Positions 32,350-47,300 of a DNA stretch of 64,000 nucleotides are shown here, piece by piece. Positions within the stretch are counted from its first letter, which is position 1, and every line of letters starts with the position of its first letter. Both the position numbers and the translations under genes were made by a program. Location: contig OW203990.1 in assembly GCA_934047225.1 (NCBI GenBank), positions 20,873,045-20,937,044 of the forward strand, given 5' to 3'. The DNA comes from Ypsolopha sequella. Taxonomy: Eukaryota; Arthropoda; Insecta; Lepidoptera; Ypsolophidae. The notes below the pieces were generated by a model. The model had not been told where the DNA came from, made no database searches, and saw only the letters and a program-made list of their open reading frames with translations.

Positions 32350-35300
32350 CATGCATACTTAACATCTTAAATTATACCTTTATTTACATAGCTTTTTCTC
32401 TCTCTTTTACCTATAACTAGTTAATGTTGTTAAGCCTATTAACTAAGTACTTATGTTTTTTTACCCCATTCTGTCCTCCAAGGAAACGGGGCTGTTATTC
32501 CTTTCTACAGGCGTAAAATCTTATCTAGGATAACAGCGTACATTTGTTATTAGTACTTTATGTGTATCTTAGATTTTAAGCTTAAATTCTTGTAACTTGT
32601 ACTGTACTCCCTTCTTGCGAAATAAATTAATATTCTATTCTATTCTATAGAAGCGCCACCTCTCAAAGCCTAAAGTCGTGGCCGACTGGTAAAACTATAG
32701 ACTCCTATGAAAAGGACAGATATAGCAGCAGAAAATAAATAAATAACCCGTATTCGGTTATAGAATCGTAAAAACGCGCAGAGACATGCATGAAGTGACA
32801 AATCTCGAAATTGTTACGTTCCAGAATGCCTTTTAACAAGGTTTATACCAACCACAATCGTCTATAGATAACATCACATGTGGAACCAGCACTCGCAAGA
32901 CTAGGTTCACTTTCTACTCTCACAAGGCAGATGATGGACTGGTGGATGGACCGGTTTGCTGGATCATGTGCTCTGTACGCGTGGTAACATGAGATAATCA
33001 GACTTGCGGAAAATCTACATTATTTAATAGTTGCATAAGTATAGAATTTCAGAAAGTGACAATGATGTCGCAACCTGTTCAAAGGTACTGTACATTACTG
33101 GTATAATTACTTCTAGGCCTTTTATGTCCGGTAGGCAGGCAGTAGGTAGCTTTTTATTGTTCTGTAGTACCTAAAATGGAACCTTCATGGCGTCCGTCCG
33201 TCCGTATGTCACAGCCTTATAACTTTAGCACGGTTAAAGATAAAGACTTGAAATTTGGCGCCAAAATAGCATTAATTAGCCCACAAAACACGTTAAAAAA
33301 AATTGAAAATTTTGAACTTATTCAAAATATTTCCAATACAAAAGAGAGAAAACAAAAAATATACTGAAAATACAATATGAGTATTAAATTGTAGATATTA
33401 AAGCGCTGATTGTAAAAATATATAGTACTTTAACTATATTTACTGGCAATGATTTCAAGAAATCTTTGAAAAAGCACAAACATTTTATGTTTCTACTTAT
33501 CTCCGAAATTGGTGGACCGAAAAATATGAAAAAATGTCCAATTACAGGGAAACTATAGTGATTTAAAAAAAGTTGAACATAAATGAGAAATATAAGAAAA
33601 ATGTTAAATAAATAAAAAAAAGTATTTTATAAAAATAAAATATGGGTATCAAGTTGTAAGCTGATTGTAAAAATATTTAGTTTGGCTATATTAAATTGCA
33701 TCTAACTATTTCGAGAAATCTTCGAAACACAAAAAATGTATGTCCCCCCATATCTACAAAACTGGTGTGCCGAAAAATATGAAAAAAATCATGGTAATAA
33801 TGTGCTTACGTTGAGATAACAAGAAAAATATAGCAGTTGAGAAATTCACGAAAACAAAATTCCGAAAACTGTCGAATTACGGAACTCTAAGTACGCGAGT
33901 CTGACTCGCACTTGACCGATTTTTTAATGCTTGATGGGCTTACGCTTGGCTCCTACCGCGCTTGATGGAAAGCGCTAATGATATCTAGGATGAAAATGGG
34001 AGAGTCAACGCAGGCGAGTCAAACTGTCCAGGAACTTCCACAGAATCTACGGAGGTTGATAACCGGACGACCACTATCAGATAACTATGCCTGATAAGCC
34101 TTTTATCACTCTTCCGGTACGGCTTCTCATGACGTCATGCTGGGACACGATGAGTTTCATCGTGGGGGTGGTGACCGTAGCAAAAAATCTTCCCAGCGTC
34201 AGCCGAAAATTACTCTATTGACTAAGTTTGTTCTCTTAAACGGTAGATTAAAAATATGAAAAAATGCATTTGTTAGTTAAACTATAAAGAACAACGTCAT
34301 TTTAGGAAATTATTATCGCGTATAAGAAATAGCATGAAAATATTGTTCAAAGTCAAGCTGTTTTTAGACTAAAATTAACTAAACTTCGTTATTTCTTTGA
34401 AACCACTTATGGTATTTGTACTAAAGTACAAGGAAAATATTGCTTAGAAAATATATATTTATGGACATTTTTTTCTGTCTATCGCGTCCATGTGAAAAAT
34501 ATGTTTTTCTACTATTTTGCGCTATCTGGCGACCCAGTGACATCGTAATGCATATATGAACGATATTTCAATATAGTTTCTGTCAATATTTATACCGACA
34601 GAGGTTGACTCAAGATAGTTAGAGGCTACCTGCCCCTTAATTGGGTCTTGGTCTTGGGCGTATTTGGAGTAAGATCAGTCAGTTAACAGCACTCAGGGAG
34701 GCTCCTTTCAGACACACAAATAATCGTTCCGATTATAATCTATACATTCGTCATGGAAAGTAAGAGGAAAACTGTAGCAAAATTACCAGTTCTTAGTTTC
34801 TCACAGTTCTATTTACATGCAGATAAAATATCATGAAGTGACCACATACTGACCAGACTGACCGATGTCCTATAACAAATCGCAATCGTTCACCTGATCT
34901 TTTGATGAGTAATTGATATTTTCAATGTCAAATCTTTCGCGTGGAATATGGCCTTCTGATTCTTATGTAAAAGCTTGAATGATGAAATTAAGTTTAAAAT
35001 TTTATCATTTAATACTCATGTGAATGTAAGTTTTAAAATAAACAAAAATGTTTGCAATTACACAATGACCTCGCCTGACACATTGTTGTTAATGTTAATG
35101 CAGTTAATGCATTATATTTTGTGAAGCTTTATACATTTTAAAAGCCTTTTCTAAAAGACAATCATTTTTTGTCTTGGGATGTCAAGAGTTTCTATTACAT
35201 TCGAGAGGAGGCCTTTAACTAGGTCATTGCCCCCAAAATAATGCAAAGTCCCAGACACATTGTTGTACTATCGGGTTCCGCTAACCCACTTTTCACTTAG

Positions 35301-38300
35301 GTTCCAGTAAAGGTGAAAAGTGTACAATTTTCCTTGATAGTACAAAAGTACAAGTACTACTAATAATTTGCTCAACCTCTGTTAGCACTTGTTAAGTATA
35401 TGCACATGTTACCAGTCAAACCCGACTTTAGGACAAACTAGTTTTGCCTAGGCCGAACTAGTTCTTCGGATATAAAAAAAGTGTCCTGACATTTACATAA
35501 TATTTTAGTCTGCCTTCCATGAATTTCGTATCTCTGGTATCCTTACCCAGTTTGCAGCCGGGCCTGGGCGAGGGGAATCCCCGCACGAAGTCGATGCACT
35601 TAACTCCAAAGAGGCGGTAGAAGTAGTCATCATCAGGAATGCGGATCTCGTTGCAGTAGGGGTGTTTGAGGTGCTGGGGGCGCTTGCAGCACTCCTCGGG
35701 GTCGTTGCGGTTGCGGGGGTCTGCGGAGAAAATAGGGGGATGAGATGGAGAGGGGGCTTCTCTTCTTGTTTAGGGGCGCGTGCCCAGGCGGCGGTCAGAG
35801 GGGTCATTATCCCCCCAACAAGCCTGAACATTCCGAAATAAAATTATCTTTCATAAAAATTCATTAAAATATAACATATTTCCATATAATTAGAGAAATA
35901 TTCCCCCGATGACCTCCCCTGTTTTGAGAGCTGGGCACGCGCCTTCATATTTATAAAAGGAATTGAATTTTCGTTTGCTTTACGAAGTTAGGAGGGTATT
36001 AATATTAACTAAATGCAAATTCGTGAGGATTGTAATACATACCTACCCGTTAATATTAATTTTTATGTTTAATTGTTACTGATTTTAGAGCAACCAAGAT
36101 AAAAAACCAATTTCAAAATATAATTTTCAAAAAAATAATAATAGTCGAGCTATTTCCATGTCGAGTTATTATCTTCTAGATTTTTTCCACAAATCATATT
36201 ACGAGTCCACGTTATGTTCATAATTTTTCTCGTCATTGACTTACCAAGTGGCGTGCCAGTGAGTGTGTAGTCGTGGTCCATGAACTGTCCCCAGGCGATG
36301 ACCATAACGGTGCCGGCGTGGTCGTGGAACCCATCGTCAGGGTGCATGGTGCGGGAGACCACGCGTGAGAGCGGCAGGTCACGTCCGGTGTGCGCGATGC
36401 GGGGGGAGTTGATGCCGTCAGCGAACAGGGGACCGATCAACCTGGGTTAGAGGGTTTTGTTAAGCTGGTGCTATCCAACATCTTGGGATGGTCACGTTCA
36501 TTTTATGTTCGCCTTAGAAAATATAATGAGTATTATGTAATAAAATACATAATTAATCATGCATTTAAAGAATATGTAACTAAAGGATTTTTAATTTTTT
36601 TTTGTTAGGGTAATTTAGTTACTTTTTAAGTGTTTTTAAGTGTTATGTTAAGGAATCGTTTTAAAAATGGGGCTACAAACAGTGGCGTACATAGAACTTT
36701 TTTCCGAAAAAGTAATCAGAAGGTCAAGTTTCACAATAAAAAAATAAAAAAATATTTAAATAACAATTTGAAAAAAAAAAGTTTGTACGACGACGCCTAG
36801 AAAGAACATTTTCATACAAACTTTTTCTTTTTCAAAGTGTTATTTAAATTTTTTCATATATTTTTTATTATCAAACCTTCCATGCACGCTGCAAATATGT
36901 TAAAAAGTATTTGGAACTGTCTATTGTGTGAGTGGAGAAAATGTAAATGTTAAAATATAATAAGGTAAAACATGAAAAGATGTTTGGATGAACTCGGTGC
37001 TTATTGATTAACACTTTTTCCACATAAAAGGGAAATAGATGTTTTTCGTAATCAACAAAACTATGATCCCCTTACCTTTGGAAGGGAGCCATGGTGGAAC
37101 CCCAAGTCGGGTTCTGTAGATTGTTGCAAAGACCGTCCAGTCTCCTATATTTTCCAGGTCGGCATTCTACGTGAGAGAAGATGGGGGGGCAGACCTCCCG
37201 GATCAGGGTACGAGACGTGTCAATGAGGGGCAGACCCTTTTCGATCTCTTCGTATGTGAGACCGTACCTGCGATAAGAAAGGGTTAAAAAAAGACATAAG
37301 TAAATGACTAAATGCATTTTTTTTTTAAAATTAATTTTACAAGTTTACTATCAACTTTGAAGTAATGTTTTATAATATCCCTTTCAGACCGAAGTCACTC
37401 ACCGCTTTCAGCTACTAAAGGAAGTGCACAAGCACGATTTTATTAGATGGGTCTGTAAGGGATATAAGGAATTTTAAACCTTATTGTTTGGTACCAACGA
37501 TATCGTTGTTTGGTACACATAAATAATTCTACCGGGTCATTCATTAATAGTAGTTTATGCTATTAGGGCGAAAAGGAATAAATCACGAAGATGATTTAAA
37601 ACACGAGCGTAGCGAGTGTTTTAAACGTAACCGAGTAATTTATTCCTCTTACGCCCGTGTATCATACTACGTTTTTCAATGCATAGTGTGAGGAAATAAA
37701 ACAAATATAATCTTGTGAACTTAAATTATGATTGGTTCAAAAAGACTGTATCCAGAGCCATTAAACAGTGGAAAAAAAAGTATAACATTTATGGTACATA
37801 GGAAAGGCTGCAGGTTGTTAGTTAGTTTATTAGTCTGAGAGGTTAGCCAACAATCGTAAGCAAATTAAAAAAAATTATAATAATATAGCCCTAGGGCAAA
37901 ATAATCGACTTTCTGTTCGGTTTTGATGCATAAAAAGTGAGCTTTTACGAGCACTTGCATTGAAAAATAATGTTGTTTTTGTCGGTGTCCCCACACTTTT
38001 CCCCGCGTCCGATTACGCTAAGAAACGCTAGAAACATAGCCGATGTTTCTTAGCGTTGTCAAGTTAGTTTGACAACGCTAAGAAACATCGGTTACAAATA
38101 TAAAATGCGAAATTTTGTTTTTTTGACGTATGATATGGTAAAATTAATAAAAATAATGCTACTTTTGTGTACAACATCACACTTTTAAAACGCTTTAAAA
38201 ATGAATGCACAAATATAAGTATATTATTCTGATGGTATAAACATCCAAGTAAGATGGTGGTACCTCCACAGTCGAGCCCGGCATCAGCTCTACCACCTTT

Positions 38301-41300
38301 TACCACCTTCCTTACTTGGAGACCCCCTCGAAGTAATTCGGGGGAGAGTAAGAGGACAGCTCACAGGCAAAAAACCAGAAGGCCCACCATGCCTGGGACC
38401 GATGGATGGCGGTATTTCCATCCTTAATAGCCGGGCCTTATATGAAACAGACTGGTGACGGTCGGGGGAGAGTAAGAGGACAGCTCACAGGCAAAAAACC
38501 AGGAGGCCCACCATGCCTGGGACCGATGGATGGTGGTATATCCATCCTTAATAGCTGGGTCTTATATGGAACAGACTGGTGACGGGCAGCGGCGTCACTG
38601 GTGCGAGGGTTCCGGCACCGCACTCACCAACGCCTGTCCAGCGTGTGTGAGTATGGGGAATTCTTCCAAGATGACCGCCGGGAGTGGCAAAGTCCTGGAA
38701 AGGCTTATGTCCAGCAGTGGACGAACTAGGTTGATGGATGGATGGCGGTACAAACATCAAAAATATGGAATGGCTTTTGTGGTATGTGTACAAGTAAGAA
38801 GTTGTAAATTATTACAGTTTACTTTATTTTCACTTTCTGGTATATTGCGTAGAAGTTATTCTCGTATATTCGAAAACGAAAGTAATTGGAAACGGCAAGT
38901 AGTTCTACATCATATTGCTATCCTTGCGAGTCTAGCCCTGGGCTAAATACGATCAAGATATGTGCATAGCTAACGTTTTCCGGCTTAAACTTTGAACTGG
39001 TCGGTAACTTGTTACAAAAGTATTTACCAGAGTACCTTGATAGGTAAAGGTTTGAGATCTCAACAAAACCTTACTCAACCAGGAAATCACTTTATTGCCA
39101 TTTAATAAAGGTCTAATAAATAAATATTTTAATTCCCTCAATGATTGATGGATTAGTCTTAATTTATATTTATAACATTTACGTACCTACCCAGTACATA
39201 ATTGCAACGATTATTATTTTTAAGATAGCAAATGCCAAGGATCTCTACAATTGTACAGTTGGTATAAAAACGTGATATATCTACAATGCAGTTGTAGGAT
39301 GAACAATTTATACTTCCTTGCCAAAACGTATCTAAAGTAATTGATTTACCAATTTCACTAACTTGACCTTCAAGAGCATTACGTTTTATTTTAAATTTTA
39401 ATAATTGAGGTCAAGTTCTGACTACTGTCTGATGGAAGAATGTGGTCCAAGGTCCCATATAACTTTATGGAATCCTGTTGAATAAATAAAGGTTTATGCT
39501 CAGTAAAACCGACTGTTGTGTCAGTAATTATTAATTTTAATAATTGCTGTACAGATTGTTGCATCATTTAAATTACAATTCGTATTTTAAATTCAAAATC
39601 AATAATAAAGTACATTGAATATTTTAAATTTTATTTATTAGTTATTAGTATTGTACTGAAGGCAAAACTACAATTTTTAGAATTTTTGTTCATCTGTCTG
39701 TTCCGTTTTAACTCGAGAACCACTCAACAGATTTGAATGCGGTTTTCATTATTATCATCGTAGTGACCCTGGTCAAAATAAGGTACAAGAGGTGTTGATA
39801 AAATAGGTTCCAAGTCGAAAACGGGGCAAAGAACACAAAAACACAGGCGGAGCCCTAAAAAGGCTAGTAAATAATAGAAATAAAACCGGTCAAGTGCGAG
39901 TCAGACTCTATATACGTATCGTGGGTGAAAAATGTTATTTCAAAATTCTTTTTCGTGAATTTCTCAACCGCTATATTTTTCCTGTAATATTTATGTAAAC
40001 ACGTATTACCAAGTTTTTTTTTCAAATTTTTCGGTCCACCAGTTTTGGAGATAGGACATACATTTTTTTGTGGTTTTTCAAGGATTTCTCGAAATAGATT
40101 CGAGTAAATATAGAAAAACTATATATTTTTACAATAAGCTTTTTCAAACCTACAATTTGGTACTGTGTTTTATAAATTTTTTATTTTCTTTATTTTACTA
40201 TTTTTTATATTTCTCATTTGTGTCCACCTTTTTTAAATCGCTATAGTTTTTCTGTGATTGGCCAGTTATGGCCTATAATCAATTTTTTTTTTCATATTTT
40301 ACGGCCCACCAGTTGCGGAGATAAAGGGTGGGGACATACATTTTTTGTGGTTTTTCAAAGATTTCTCGTAACCAGTGCCAGTAAATACAGTAAAAGTATA
40401 AATGTTTACGATAAAATTTTTAATATCTACAATTTGATACCTGTATTATATTTTTAGGATAATATTTTTTACTTTTCTCTCTTTTGTTTTGGAAATATTT
40501 TGAACAATTTAGAAATTTTCAAATTTATTTTTACATTTTGTAACGTGAACAAATTATTGCTACTTTTGTGCCAAATTTCAAGTCTTTGTCTTTAACGGTG
40601 CTAAAATTTTGAGGCTGTGACATACGGAGGGATAGACGGACAACGAAGTCTCACCATAAAGGTTCCTTTTGTACCTTTTAGGTACTACGGAACCCTAAAA
40701 ACAATCAATACCGATAATACCAATGGCCGTCGAAAGCTAAATAATCTCTAAGAATTTTTAGTTTACGTAAATCTGATAAATTTATTGCATGCGTAGGACG
40801 TAATTACCGTTACATCTACGAAGACGATGCGACATGTGCATGCGCAACTAAACGAGGAGTTTATGTAAATGAAACAAAGAGAGGAAAAAATATTAAGAGG
40901 AGTAAGTGGGTCAGCGACGCTCGTTCGTCGGCTGCCTTGCCCTCTTACGAGTTCCTTAATGATAGTAAACCCGGTATAGTGAATAGTATGGGCCATTGCA
41001 TCATGAGGCTAAGTATGGTACCCACGTTGTTATTTTGGAGTTGTAGCTGCTTGTTACATCAGACAATGATCTTCTTCGATAATAATACATCAAAACTTTA
41101 AACATGAAAGCCTCAATTTTCGCAGCCCCAAGAATGATTGGCAAATAATTTTAAATCTATAAATTAATAAATTTAAGACATACGAGCTTGCAATAGATAA
41201 GCAAGAGCTCACGTGGGAGTAAATATGTAAATTGCTTTAATATTGAGTTGACTTTATTCGCTATAAGTTTTGTAGTTTAAAGTTTTTTACTTTAGCGAGT

Positions 41301-44300
41301 AGGTAAGTGTTTATTTGATTATTCCTACAAATTTTGTAAACTTGCTTGTTTAAAAAAAAAGTTTGTATTGCTAAAACTGTTACATTATCTGTGACACACA
41401 GAACGATAAGGAATATATTTGTGGTGCTACAACTATGCTATGCGAATTTTATTTTTGTCACTGTCACTCCAAGCGAAAACACCACTCAGTGCGAGAGGGC
41501 GGATTCAGGGCGAAAGCGAAAAATGTTAGTTTATGATTTTTATAAAAAAACTAAAATAGCTAGCAAAATTTCAAATATCAAATCTCTAGATATTGTTGAA
41601 ACACACCTAATAAAATATGTTTGAGTTCTGTATATGATTCCTATTCGTCAAACGAGGAGAAATTTATCCAAACATGTTTTCCAATTTCAAAACCCTAGAC
41701 TATATAGTGAAAATGCATATACCAAAAACTTATTAAAATTTTCCGTGTATTTCATGAAATACACGAAAAATAAGCACCTCTATTTTTTACATATCGCCTT
41801 AAATGCAAACATTTCTAACAAAGTTCAGATGAGAACTACATTACGCACGACGTGAATTGAAGGTAAGTCGCAAGATTGATTCTACCAGGAAAACATACAC
41901 TTGTCCCGATTTATTACATTTAATTAAACCCATACCACGTACATGGAATCTCATTAGGCTTACTCTTAAATAACTTCTTGAGAGGCAAAAAGGCTCTATA
42001 ATTGTGCTTTTATCTTCGTTCTCAAACTCTTCATGTCAATAAAAATATGACTCTGACCCACTTGCAATTACAACATCTAAAACCCAAGAAGCATCTTGTT
42101 AAATTGAAAGGCCTTCGTGATGATACGCAACGATACACTGATATATTTTAGTGATCATTACTCTCTACGGTATAAATTACAGGCAATTTGGCCTTGTGAT
42201 GTTCGCAAGATTGTAAGTTAAAATGCCTTAATGGCTACGTAATAATATGTCGTAAGATTGCGAACTCGTATGCACTGAGTAGAAAACTGGACTGTAAATT
42301 TTCGCACTTCGTACAGTTTTCAGTATAAGTAATTTGTTAATTAGAGGTACAGGTGGTATGGAAGTCGTATCACCCTAAACTGCATTCACATTACTTAATG
42401 AGACAAACGACACCGTGTGTGTAACCGCGTATCTCACTTTTCATCATTCTCTTCGAAATTATCTCGATTCAAAATTCTAAACAATATAGAAAATACTTAT
42501 TATTTTGACTAACGTGGCGTAGATCGTTGCTTCATTAGTTGCTCTAGATCCCCAACACGACATTGAGCATTTTTAGTTTTATTCAGATTTCTGAAGTTAG
42601 GGGTAGATAATTTTCAATATTGAGATACGCGGTGTAATATTTCTCCTAATTTCTACATTTCCAAGAAGAAGAAATGCGAATAATATATTTACGCGATTAC
42701 CTAACGTTTGTTATTGTCCAGACTTGCGAATAGACCAAATTACGAGTATCTATATTGACTTTAAAAAGAAGACTCTACAACCCAAAAATACTCTAACCAG
42801 TGATCAACTTCAAATATTTAGTAGTCCAAAAACAGAGTCACCAGCAAGATTCACCATTAGTTCCACAGAACAGAGTAGCATAAAGAAAGCCATAAAGTGC
42901 GTTATTTAATCGTCCATCGTGTGGTGTGAATTTGCTTGTCAATGTGTGTGAATTCCTATACAGGTTGAGCGTGACCACAATACATTTTTCCAGATTTCGT
43001 TTCGTAGGATGTTGAAAAACACAACACAATTTTCTTAATCAATTTTTGTGAATAACTCACATAAAACCTTAAATAACAAAAAATACAAAAAAATAATAAC
43101 AAAAAATCATTTTTTTATACACATTTTGTAAAAGTTTGAGTATAATTTAGAGCCTGTAGATGGGGTTCAATGCTTTTTTAATTTCAGTTTTTTATAAATC
43201 GCTTCATAATAATTCCACTCGTCACATTTGAAATTAAGGCAGCGTATAAGTCTTGCCATACAGAGAGGTAATGTGGCAAGTATTTTGGGCACTCTGCCGC
43301 AGGACAGTGATCTAGAGGCAATTTTCTTTTAATAATTATTTTTTTAGGATTATTTTTGTTCTGTTATTTTAACATGTACATACTATTTACTTAATAATAA
43401 AATGTATAGTTAAATATGGAAAAAAAAAATATATATAAGTAGGTATCGCAAGTTAGCAAGAAACGTTTGCATTGCGGATTTAAATAATTCCAAGTCAGGT
43501 TTAGTTCAGCTGAATGAGTCACCGACGTTAATCGGCGAGTCGATCACAAAGCTAGCTAATGGGTGAGCCGCGTGACATTTATGTTTATTATTAAATGTTA
43601 ATTGACACCTCTCACTGGAAGGTCAGTGAACAGATGAACTGGACCCAAGAACCTGCAGCTCAGCTGCTGTCAATTCTATTCTAATTCTATTCTTAATGGG
43701 CTCTGTTTATTTTGGCTATTATTATCAGGCACGATTTTTTGAAAAAACTGCTATTAAAAAGGGGCAGAAGAAAAAGGCACTGTCACTGGCTGGCCCAAGT
43801 ACATATATAGTGGCGAGTGTGAAGCACGCCACACTTGTTTAATACATTATAAATATATTTTTATTCTTTTCATCTTCAAAAATAAAGAAATTAATCAAAG
43901 TTTCGACTATTTTTGTTATGAGTACAAAATAAACTAGTTAGGAATTAGGAATTTCTGTATATTATGTATATTCAATATTCTTCATTGAAACAACAACCAC
44001 TGAAATTTAAATATGAATAAATTAAATCTGAAATCTCAAGGGAATAATTTAGTGACCGACTTAATTATGCAGTTTTATTTATCCTTCTATAGAACTCCTA
44101 GGGCGCGAGTCCTATTCGCACTTGACCGGTTTTTATTAATAAGCTTGAATAAGTTCAAATTCGTGCCCCAGACATTTCAGCCGTGAATATATCAATTCTG
44201 ATCACAAAAGAAGTGCAGATCCGGCACCAGTTACTCCAACAAGTTAAAAATCTGTTTTTCGGAAGTGGTGATGCTTACTAGCTCGTGATATGGTTTCTTT

Positions 44301-47300
44301 TGGATTGACTCTGCTGCATATGTAATTTGCAAAGGGCCAAATACCGGCCGGCCGGCCTTGTTGTCCACTCTGGCAACCTGGTATGATGTCTACCATACCA
44401 CGACGTACAACTTAGCTCTTAAAACTACAGCCTTACGGGCAATGGTCGCTTAGTTCATATGTCTAAAAATAGTGGCATTGATAAGTCAGACGACGCATGC
44501 GCATGCCATATGAGGGTAAAGAGAGCATGTACCAGCTTGAAGGTCATTTGTTGTTCCGTAAATGTCGAGCGAAAGTTCGCAAAATGTTATGCAAACACTG
44601 GAAAGCTTCTAAAGTGTCATATTTCTGCTTTTATGGAAGCTTTTTATGTAAAAAAGTGTTTTTCATGGGTAAGTGAGAGTTGAGGTTACGATTACGCATA
44701 TTGGTTTTGAGTTCCAATGTGTGGTTATCGTTTATGAAATTTTCAATAAGATTTTGATTTACATTTATGGGTAGAAAATGTGAAATAATATCTTGATGGA
44801 CGCTCATACGCATTGACTTATTTATACTCGTACATACAGGGTGTTAAGATGAAGTTGCGGAAGACGGAAACTGGCGATAGTAGTCGTCCATACGAATAAC
44901 TTTTACTATGGAGCCAAACCTCGAATCGCGAAAAAAAAACCGACTAAAATATGTGAATGTGTGTATGTGCGAATGAATGTACTACGAACTTTTTTCTTGA
45001 TTTATCAATTATTTTTCACGAAAAACTGATCGTTTGGACGAGTACTATCGCCAGTTTTCGGCTTCGCAACTTCATCTTACCACCCTGTTAGGTATATAAG
45101 GTGACTTTTATTTATGCAGCCAAATTCATACTGATGACTCGATAAGTGCTCAGTATCAAGGTACGATGGCCCTTTTTGTGAAATTCGTAAATAATTCGTA
45201 AATGTTCCCTACAAACGCAAGCCCATCTGAGAGACAATTTAGTATGGGTGGTCAACATTTTGCGGAATTTGCATGAAGTGTTATCAATCCGAGATACTGA
45301 TCACTTACCGAGCCTCCAGTATAAATTAATAAATGTCACCTTTTACATAGCTAATATATACATATTTATATGTATTCAAAACTTCGCATGTACCTATACT
45401 ATACAACTGTACAGGTAGGCTTAAAATTACTCATTTTAGTGAGCCATGTTCTTAAACAAATCGCTACACCTTCAGCTCAGGGAACTTATTCCAATATAAT
45501 TTTTACCCTTATAACAACGTAATAAGAACTGCAATTGGGTAGGTTGATAATTGATATAGAGGCTTCGATCAATGGCCTGATGTGCAATGATTCCACAATT
45601 ATTGAAATTGAAATTTTTTATTTGTCTCGATTGGACTTTATCACTAAAGGAGTGTAATGGAAAAGGCTGGTGAGAGACAGAAGAGTTTGCTAATTTGGTG
45701 GGCTGAATGATGAGATAGAAATTTCTGAAAGAAAATCTTCTGTCTTCAGGAGTTTCCACCTCTCAGGAGGAGTTTCGGAAAACAGTCTTTATGCGTTTAC
45801 CAACTATATTATAGAGAAAACATCCAGTGACTCACTTTTCACTTACGTTACTAATAAGTGCAAAATGCGCTAGCAGAAATTACTTTGATGGTTTTTGAAA
45901 TGTTGTAAGTTACCTGCGAGCCAAGTTGATGGAGATATCAAGAACCAGCTCTCCAACACTGGCGAAATCTTCGGCCTTCCAGTCGCCCTTGGGTTGAGAC
46001 ACCACTGCAAATAAAACGTTTCCTATATCGTCACGAAATGGATCTCCGAGGGGGTATTAGAGGTGTTCCGAATGTCAATTGAACAGACAAACCCATACAC
46101 CTACTCTTTACCCATGATTTTGCGTTGTACACTTCTAACACGATAGAGTTTGCCCGTACAACAGCATTTCTGGCATTTTAAGGGTTCCGTAATTGAAATT
46201 AAAACAACGGAACCCTTATAGGATCACTTTGTTGTCCTGTCTGTCCATCAAGACCATTTTTTTCGCGATAATAAATTGAAACTGATACCTCATACAAAAG
46301 TTTACGGCCCTAAAATAATAAGTAATAAATTTGTGTAAAAACGAGGCAATATTCACAATATTCTGACAGCTATTATGATAGTGTTTCATCAAATTTTGCT
46401 TTTTAGGCTGTATAGAGACGCACTTAAATGTCTTTAGATAATACTTATGAAAAAAAGTATGAAGAAAATAAGCTGTTGACTTCACATTCAGTTTTTACCT
46501 TTTGTATTAGCTCTTATCCCACAAGAGTGACTCTCTGTCTTTTTCTTTACGTGTAAGGAGTAAAGAAAATAACCACACTTTTGTACTTTTTCGTTGTTTT
46601 CATCGGTTTTTAATTTTTTTTTAAATAAGGGATATGTTTATTTAAACCCACTTACGTGGTCGACCTAGAAAATTTAAAGAGCAATATTACCAGATATGCT
46701 TCGTTAATAAAAGAGTGGAATTATGGAAATGGCATGATTTGAAAGGTCTTATTACATGCTGTGTTCGTGAATTATTTCTATTGAGCAAAGTTTATCTGAT
46801 CGTGTAACACATGCGTGGAAGACCTAGATAAAGGTTCGAACTATATTGCGTATTTTTTTTTTGGACGTTTTAGACGATATTTGAAAGTTCTATTTGACTT
46901 TGAAATTACTGATTTTGGGATAAGAGCGCCTTAATCTTGAGAAAAATTCAGACGTAAAGGGGCCTCTTAAAGGAATAAATCCGAAAATTATTAATTTCTC
47001 ATTCTGCGTGGAATATTACCAATAACCAAGATAATACAGAACAATACTCCTATTTAGATAGCACTACTTTTTGATATTACATAATAAAATAAATAAAATA
47101 CCTATGTAACATAGGTATGTATTGTGTTAAAGTCAAGCCGAACCAATTTTATTTTGATTTTATGGCTGCATTAATATTTCGTTACGATTTTTTACCACAA
47201 TCATGAAAAGGATATTTTTGACACAATTTTTCACAGTTTCAATGGATATACTTACAGATCCTCTTCCTGGCTTCAAGGAAGGCCTGGTTGACGGCCTCGT

